Source: Stercorarius parasiticus
Lineage: Eukaryota > Chordata > Aves > Charadriiformes > Stercorariidae
Length of the DNA: 64,000 nucleotides
Reading direction: 5' to 3'
Assembly (NCBI GenBank): GCA_013396915.1
Contig: VWZL01002828.1
Span: 347,821-411,820 of the forward strand
Every line of letters starts with the position of its first letter. Position 1 is the stretch's first letter. Made by a program: the position numbers and the translations under genes. The notes under the pieces are model-generated. The model was not told the origin of the DNA, did not search any database, and saw only the letters and a program-made list of their open reading frames with translations. Positions 58,101-64,000 of this stretch are shown here, in pieces.

Positions 58101-61100
58101 TTCAGCTGAAGGGGAGCAGAGAAGAGGACAGATGTGCCTGCACTAACCCTGCAGTAAAGGAGGAAGCTGAAACAAGGTCTGGGGCCAGGGGCTTGGGGGG
58201 AAGATCAGGATTTGGACAGACATTGACAGGGGTCTCCGTGCTGAATGAAGTCACAGATCTTCCAACCACATGAAAAAGTTCTTTAGTGGCACAAGGAAAG
58301 CTGAACAACAGGTCCCAGCTGTAGGTAGGGCAGCTCCAGGCTTCAGCTCCCTGGCACATGCACCACTAACATTCAGCTAAGCCAGTGTCCCTCTGTCCTG
58401 TCTGTGTTTCTTGGCTCTGCCATGCAGTGCTGCCAGGAGGACTTGTGGTCTGTGACGTTAGCACCCTCACCTGCCAGGGCAGTGCGGCATTGTGAGAGAG
58501 TGGTGAGATAGCAAGGCCCACAGGTGATTCATAAATATTTGCATTCTGAAAATAACTCTTCTACTGGGATGGGTGAGTCACATTTGGTGGTGGTGAGGGC
58601 TTGTGGGGGAGATAAGGTCCTTTCTTTCCATGAAGGGCGGTGGAGTCTTCTCTGGCCTGGGTGCTCTGGCACCATGGCCTGTGCTGAGCTGAGGACCTTT
58701 TGGAAACTTCTTTCTCCCCACTTTTGAGCAGGGTGCCCACCAAATCCCACAGCAGTGCCCCTTCCCTGTGACCAGGTGAATGATTGGGGTGGCATTGAGG
58801 GTGTGCAGCAGTGCCACCTGGCAACCACGTGCTGGGCTCCCCCTGTGCTGCTGCAAGCTGGCGTATTGCCTGCACTGGAGAGGTCCTGTGTTTCCTGCAG
58901 GGCCACGGTGACCACCCATGCTGCCCTCCTTGAGAGGTGGGAGGTGATGCTCAGATGTTTCCATGATGCCTGGTGGTGGTGAGTGCAGGGAGTGCGAACT
59001 GTCTATGCTGTGAGGAGACCTTGTTCCCTGAGATTTCTGGTTTTAGCACTGGGTGGGTTGTGGGTCCCTGAGCAGGGATAGCACTAGTATTTGGCTGGCT
59101 GGCAGGCTTGCCATGGGTTTATCTTAATCCCAGAAATGAGGCTTGCTCTGGGGCTGGGAGACAAAGGTGATGGGTTGTGGCTACAGGATGAGGCCTTTGC
59201 AAGAGTGTGCATTCTCTGTAAAACTTGCAGCCTCCCTTGGAGAGCCCTAGAAAGAGATTCTGGCTCCACGCAGGCCAGGAACTCGGGGACTGGAACTACA
59301 AGGTGGGCTAACACATGCCACCCCCCTGCCCTACTTGTTAGCCCTGCCTGGTGCTCCAGAGAGCCCTTCCCATGTTCTTATCTTATGGTTCAATGCCAGG
59401 TCCCGGCTCAGCCCCAAGCTAGAATTTTCTCTGCACCTAAGGTGATACTCTCAAGCAGGAAAACTCCTCCAGCAGCCAGGGAGGAGGAGAGGATGCGCAG
59501 GAGGGGGATGAACAGCTCCTCACCATTCCAGACACCTTTGGGGTGACAGGTTTGTTCCACCCGTAGGTGCTTGCGGTGGGCCGTCCTCTGTGATGCCTCT
59601 CTGCCATCTGGAAAGGAGCGTAACAGTAGCAATAGTGATAAACAGCTCGGGGCTTATTAGAACAGCAGATACAAACAGAAAATGTTTCCTCTTTACTTCA
59701 TGTAAACACAGCTACAGGAAATCAAGCTACCTTGGGCAGGAAGCAGAGGTTACTGAGGACAAGGACAGGACAGCCAGCAGAGTTTCGCATGCTTCTGACA
59801 GCAGTCTTGATCCACTGCTCCTCCAAAGAACTGTCACTATTTTAATTTTCTGATGGGTCACAGGAGTCTCAAAGGGCTTTGGTGAGGGGGAGCAGGGATG
59901 TCAGGCCTGTAGCTTGAGAGACAGTCTGCTTTGCTGTGCATACGCGCCTCCCAGCTATGGCTGGATGAGCACTCTCAGGAAACGCTCTGCAGGGAAGGAG
60001 CTGAAGTCAGGACAGCTTATGAACTGCTGTGATGAAATATATGGAGGCCTTGAAGACTGGGGCAGGGAGGTTTAAAGGGCACAATTTAAATGAACACCCT
60101 ACTTTAGACATGTAAATTTGCAGACTTGATAATATGTGACTTCTGGATTTCTGGATGAAGATACCAAATGTGACCGCGTCAAAGTAGGTTTTGGCAAAAC
60201 CATACCCAGATTGCTTTGAGAATGTTGAGTGGGTAGCTGAGTTCAGAGTAATCTTAAAAGTAAAATCCTCAGGAGAATCAAAAGTAGATTAAGATCCAAA
60301 TAAGCATCTGACTGAGTCCAAAGAAGTTAGAGATGGCTATTGCTAGTACTCATTGAGAGCATTTGCCAGCTAGACAATGTTACTTCCAGCTATAACCCTG
60401 CAGAGCTTTAGAAACAAGGTAGTATTAAACCTCTTAGGGACTGGAGCTTTCCCAGTTCTTTTGAAGATTTGCCACATAAGTCTCTTGGGACCAGTGTGGG
60501 CTGACTGTGATATGAAGTGTATCAAACTGAAAGTTTTAGGTTGGCTCATGAGCAAAGTGCTCAGTATTGATGTGAAAGCAAAGGGCCTGAATGCACAGAA
60601 GAGGCATCCTATGATATCTCTTCACTGGATGTAGTTTGCAGCCTTCCATTGCTCTTCCTCTGCCATTAATAACCTGTTTAACTGAGATGTGCTTACCCAG
60701 AGATGGGGTCACTGCTATCTTCATTGCTAAGCATGCAAAAAAAATGTCCCAAACAAAGTCAAACACAAGTAACAAAACTGTCATAGGCTTGGAAAAAACT
60801 ATATTATTTGGGTAAGCAGGAGTTGCTGTGAGAAGTGGAAAGACATGGGAGGAGAAATCAAATTCCTCAGTTAATAAGAAGTTGTTCATTGATTTCTGTC
60901 CTGGCCTAAGGACTCATGTCTAAGAGTCTGAACAAGTTGTGTGGGAAACTGTGTGCTAAGTTTGAATACTTGGAAGAGAGGGAAATTCCAGAGACTGGAA
61001 ACATACCAGTAATATGTGACAGTAGGTGTAACAATGACCAAAGAGCCAACATCACACCTGAGAGAATACTGGGAACCTTAGCAAACCTGGGAACCTTAGA

Positions 61101-62250
61101 ACCAATCCTAGCCTAATCAACAGAGAAGAGCTGAAGCTGTCTCCATAGTTTGAATGGCTCACAGGTGTCATCTGGAACTGCTTTGTTGTCTGCAGGCTTG
61201 GCTTGTAGGTGCTTTTAATTGCAAGCTGGGTCTGCAGTCCTTAAGGGTTTTGGACTATTTCTAAAGGGACAGCAAAAAGATACCTAAAGGCAGTGTAAAT
61301 TCCTTAGAGGGCCTCCAGATCATTGATGTGACTGATCAAATTTCCCCTGCAAAAATGTGGGAATGGGCAAGTAACAGCAGAACAGAGAATGGGTGGGCCC
61401 TGGGAGGTGACCTACACCTGGGTGCACAACTGCCACTCAGTCATTTGTCACTGCAAACCCCAGCTCAAGGGTTGCAACCCTCTGGTATGATACAAAACCA
61501 CTTTCTTGTATGGAGTGACCATGGAGAGGCCTCTAGGGTTGTCCTGGGCAAGCAACTCCTTGTGTCTCACCCGTGGCAGGTAGCAGAAAAGTCTTTGAGC
61601 TGGAACAGACAGACAGAGGAGCAGGGACTAAGCGGTGAGTGACTTTCATTCCTCCTACCTCCTCGCTAACTTCTGCAGCATTTACTTTTTAGTGAGATTG
61701 CAACTTAAATCACAGTGTTTAAGGAATTGCTGAGAATAAATTAATCTCTGGCTCATAAGTACTGTTCTTGAGGGAAAAATACAGAAAGCTTTTTCCCTTA
61801 CTGGAGAAAGGCCTGAGATCCACTGGTGGAAAGCAGCCTAATCTGAGTGAAAAATAAAGCACCTGGTTTGAACAGGGAGGGATGATTAACCTGAGGAATT
61901 CTGATTTGAGGCATCCTCACACCTGTGTGGAGAACAAGGTTCAACCAAAGGTTAATTGCCCTGATTGGGCAAATTACTTAAAGCAGGGTAAAGGGGAGCT
62001 GGGGCTATTTTGGTTGTGCTGTGCTGGCTGGGAGGTAAGGCTTTGTGATCTTCTTCTATCTTTATACTTTGAACTCTGCAGCTTAATGTTCTGGTCTAGT
62101 GTATTACCGCTGACTTGAGTTTTGCTGTCTGCATTTGAAAGTGGCCTGGCTTTGTGTTAATTAAGTTCTGTTAGCTGAGAAAATGCTTCAAAAGGAGGGG
62201 CTTGGATTCTTAATAATCCACCAAATATTTGTTTTTGGTAGAGAGGCTGG
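55146..62250. other. Intergenic region
   Basis: No recognised gene. AT-rich stretch with ATTAATTA repeats near 55201-55217, a GT microsatellite at 56842-56860, and GC-rich parts with many chance frames on both strands (57.2-59.6 kb). I looked for TNF-family exons, since TNFSF18 and TNFSF4 lie beyond FASLG in other amniotes, and found none. Confidence 0.6.
56842..56860. repeat. GT microsatellite
   Basis: Short GT/GC alternating run followed by CACATC. Confidence 0.8.
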
Positions 62251-62275
62251 GGGGCCTTCGGTCTGACCCAGGAGC
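62251..62275 (+). mobile_element. Possible ancient CR1 3'-end fragment
   Basis: GGGGCCTTCGGTCTGACCCA resembles the GGCC(A/T)TTCGGTCTGACCCAGTATGGC motif near the 3' end of old sauropsid CR1 families. Too short for a firm call. Confidence 0.4.
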
Positions 62276-63382
62276 TGGTGCAGTGCTGTGTGGTTATCGC
62301 ATCTTTAGTGTAACCGCTCAGAACCCTATCTCTAGTGACACAGAGGCTAGATAGACTGAAGGCTGCAAAATCCTACTCAATAAGGACTGTTCTAATTCCA
62401 TCCTATGTCACCAATACCTGGGCTGCAGAAGGATTTGTGCATGTTGGCTCTTAAAATCTCAAGTCTTGTCTACACTGTCTAGCTGCAAAAGCGATAAAAG
62501 TTGTTCCTCTGTGACCTTGGCTAACGTATAGCTCTGTATCACCCTAATTACAGGCCCCCTTGTGTTTCACCTCAGGAGTGGGTGCCTCTGGAGCCCTTGG
62601 GACTGCAGTCACAAAAATATTCTTCTGTGGTTATAAACCAAAATGTGAACTTTAAATCCTGCATGTGTTTTTCACACAGGAAAATGAAGTCAAAGGAGAG
62701 AGAGTGAGACTCGGCTAACCATCAGTCGCACAGGGATCAAAAGGTGTTTACAAGAAAGGAAACCACCTGTGAAATCAGCCTTGATGATTTTACCTGACCA
62801 GAACTGTGCTCCCTTCCTGCACCTCTGAGCACTAGCTCTCCCTCAGGTTGCTGCCTGACATATAAAGGCTGAGTGACTAAACAGGCATGTGTGAGGTGGC
62901 ACCTCAACCGGAGTGTTCCTAGCTCTCCTGCCATAAACCCACTGGGGCAGACTAGGATGCGCTGGACTGGAGTGGAGCAACTGCAGGCACTGGATGGCGC
63001 TGGCTGTGGACGCTGCTGTGTGAGGTAAGGTATGGAGAGGGACTCTGCAGCCTCTTACGGTGTGGAGGGATTCCTGCCCCAAGGCTGGGTTGGGTTTCCT
63101 GCCTGGTGTGGGTTTGAGTCTAGGAGCAGCGCTGGGGGTCGTCTCTAGGCAGTTTGACTCAAACTCTCTCAGGCAGTATTTGATCAGAAGCAGTGTGGTA
63201 CAAATGCTTCCCCTCTGAAAGGTGATCTGGTGTGATAAGGTACTATCAGTAGGTATTTCCATTAGACATAGAAGAAAACAACCCCTTTTCCACCATCACA
63301 CTGGTTCCGTGCTCTGGTAGAGGGAGAGCAGCTCTACCCACTCGGTCCTCCTGCCTCGTCTGACCTGGGGTCTAGCAGCCAA
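62276..63382. other. Intergenic region
   Basis: No gene recognised. A stretch near 62462-62560, opening TCTTGTCTACACTGTCTAGC, recalls old non-autonomous DNA transposons of turtles and archosaurs, but the match is weak. Confidence 0.5.
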
Positions 63383-63425
63383 GGGGCCATTCGATCTAAC
63401 CCAGGACTTCTCTGTATTCTGGTAG
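63383..63425 (+). mobile_element. Possible ancient CR1 3'-end fragment
   Basis: GGGGCCATTCGATCTAACCC followed by AGGACTTCTCTGTATTCTGG resembles the same old CR1 3' motif as at 62251 and is in the same orientation. Confidence 0.4.
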
Positions 63426-64000
63426 CCTGCACAGAAAACAGAGCAGCAGCAGGCTTCAGATGAAATGGTGTATACTGGTGCTCCAGAGTTAGCTGGCAGC
63501 AGTCCCTGTATAAAGGGTCTTTTTAAGTCATTTCCACTTTGCGGTCTTCTTGCCCTGCTGTGCCTCAGCTGAGGTGCACTGAAATGCAGAAACCTCTCCA
63601 TCACTTATTTTCATTTTGTTTGTAACTATCATATACTCCCCCCTGGTTTGTTTGGATGCCAAAGGCTGAGCATCTTCCTGCAAGGGCCCTCAAAGCTGTG
63701 CCCAGAGTGGGGCCCTCCTGCTGTAGGGCCTATGTAAACTGCACTGGTCCAGTGAGGCTGGAAGGTGGAATGGGAGTCCTCCTTACATATGTCCCTGGGA
63801 AGGCTTTGGAAAGGTTTTGAGTGAGGAAGGTTCATAGCTCTTTCGTTGCAGTGCTCCCCCCATGCTGTAATGCCTCAAGTTCTCATCCATGCTGAAGTGA
63901 TTTGTGCCTCTTCCGAGATGTGGCAATTGGAGAGTTTTGTCTCAGAGTTGGGTTTTTTTTTTTTCATGTATGAAATGGGCTGGCTGAAGTCTCGCAATTG
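63426..64000. other. Intergenic region to window end
   Basis: No gene recognised; a T run lies at about 63953-63964. Confidence 0.6.

Noticed and set aside
60916..61116. 66-codon frame considered as a retroviral or LINE remnant
   Set aside because: No reverse transcriptase, protease or gag motif could be seen.
46000..64000. Search for TNFSF18/TNFSF4 exons downstream of FASLG
   Set aside because: No TNF-domain strand motifs with splice sites were found; these genes probably lie beyond the window.
1..64000. CRISPR arrays, operons, phage or plasmid features
   Set aside because: Nothing in the window has prokaryotic organisation.

Overview
The window is nuclear DNA from a vertebrate, almost certainly a bird. 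The evidence is split genes with GT-AG introns, two genes whose exon products read as close homologues of known amniote proteins, and several CR1 LINE 3' ends, the dominant avian retroposon. It shows no bacterial or viral gene organisation. Most open frames outside the exons described here are chance frames in introns or GC-rich intergenic DNA.

Layout. Bases 1-32085 hold SUCO (SUN domain containing ossification factor), + strand. All coding exons except the first were traced: 23 exons, 1814-30570, about 1230 residues, with continuous reading phase. A 3' UTR of about 1.5 kb ends after an AATAAA at 32058. Bases 32086-41268 are intergenic, with CR1 remnants, homopolymer tracts and an 88-base assembly gap (37969-38056). 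Bases 41269-45960 hold a complete FASLG (Fas ligand, TNFSF6), + strand: four coding exons, 254 residues, a TATA box, and a 3' UTR ending after an AATAAA at 45933. Bases 45960-64000 are GC-richer intergenic DNA. This last part has two clear CR1 copies, fragments of older ones, microsatellites and one AT-rich block that could be regulatory. No convincing gene was found there.

SUCO next to FASLG, in the same orientation, matches the order on human 1q24-q25. There is no sign that the two genes work together. SUCO is an ER/nuclear-envelope membrane protein involved in osteoblast matrix secretion. FASLG is a plasma-membrane death ligand of cytotoxic lymphocytes.

Points worth a second look are: a probable GC-AG intron, a NAGNAG acceptor and a 21-base microexon in SUCO; a tRNA-Ile-like relic inside a SUCO intron, bounded by a 9-bp inverted repeat; a perfect ISRE-consensus site in FASLG intron 2; an in-frame upstream ATG in FASLG; and two same-subfamily CR1 copies that flank FASLG as direct repeats. 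I found no clearly novel multi-gene system.
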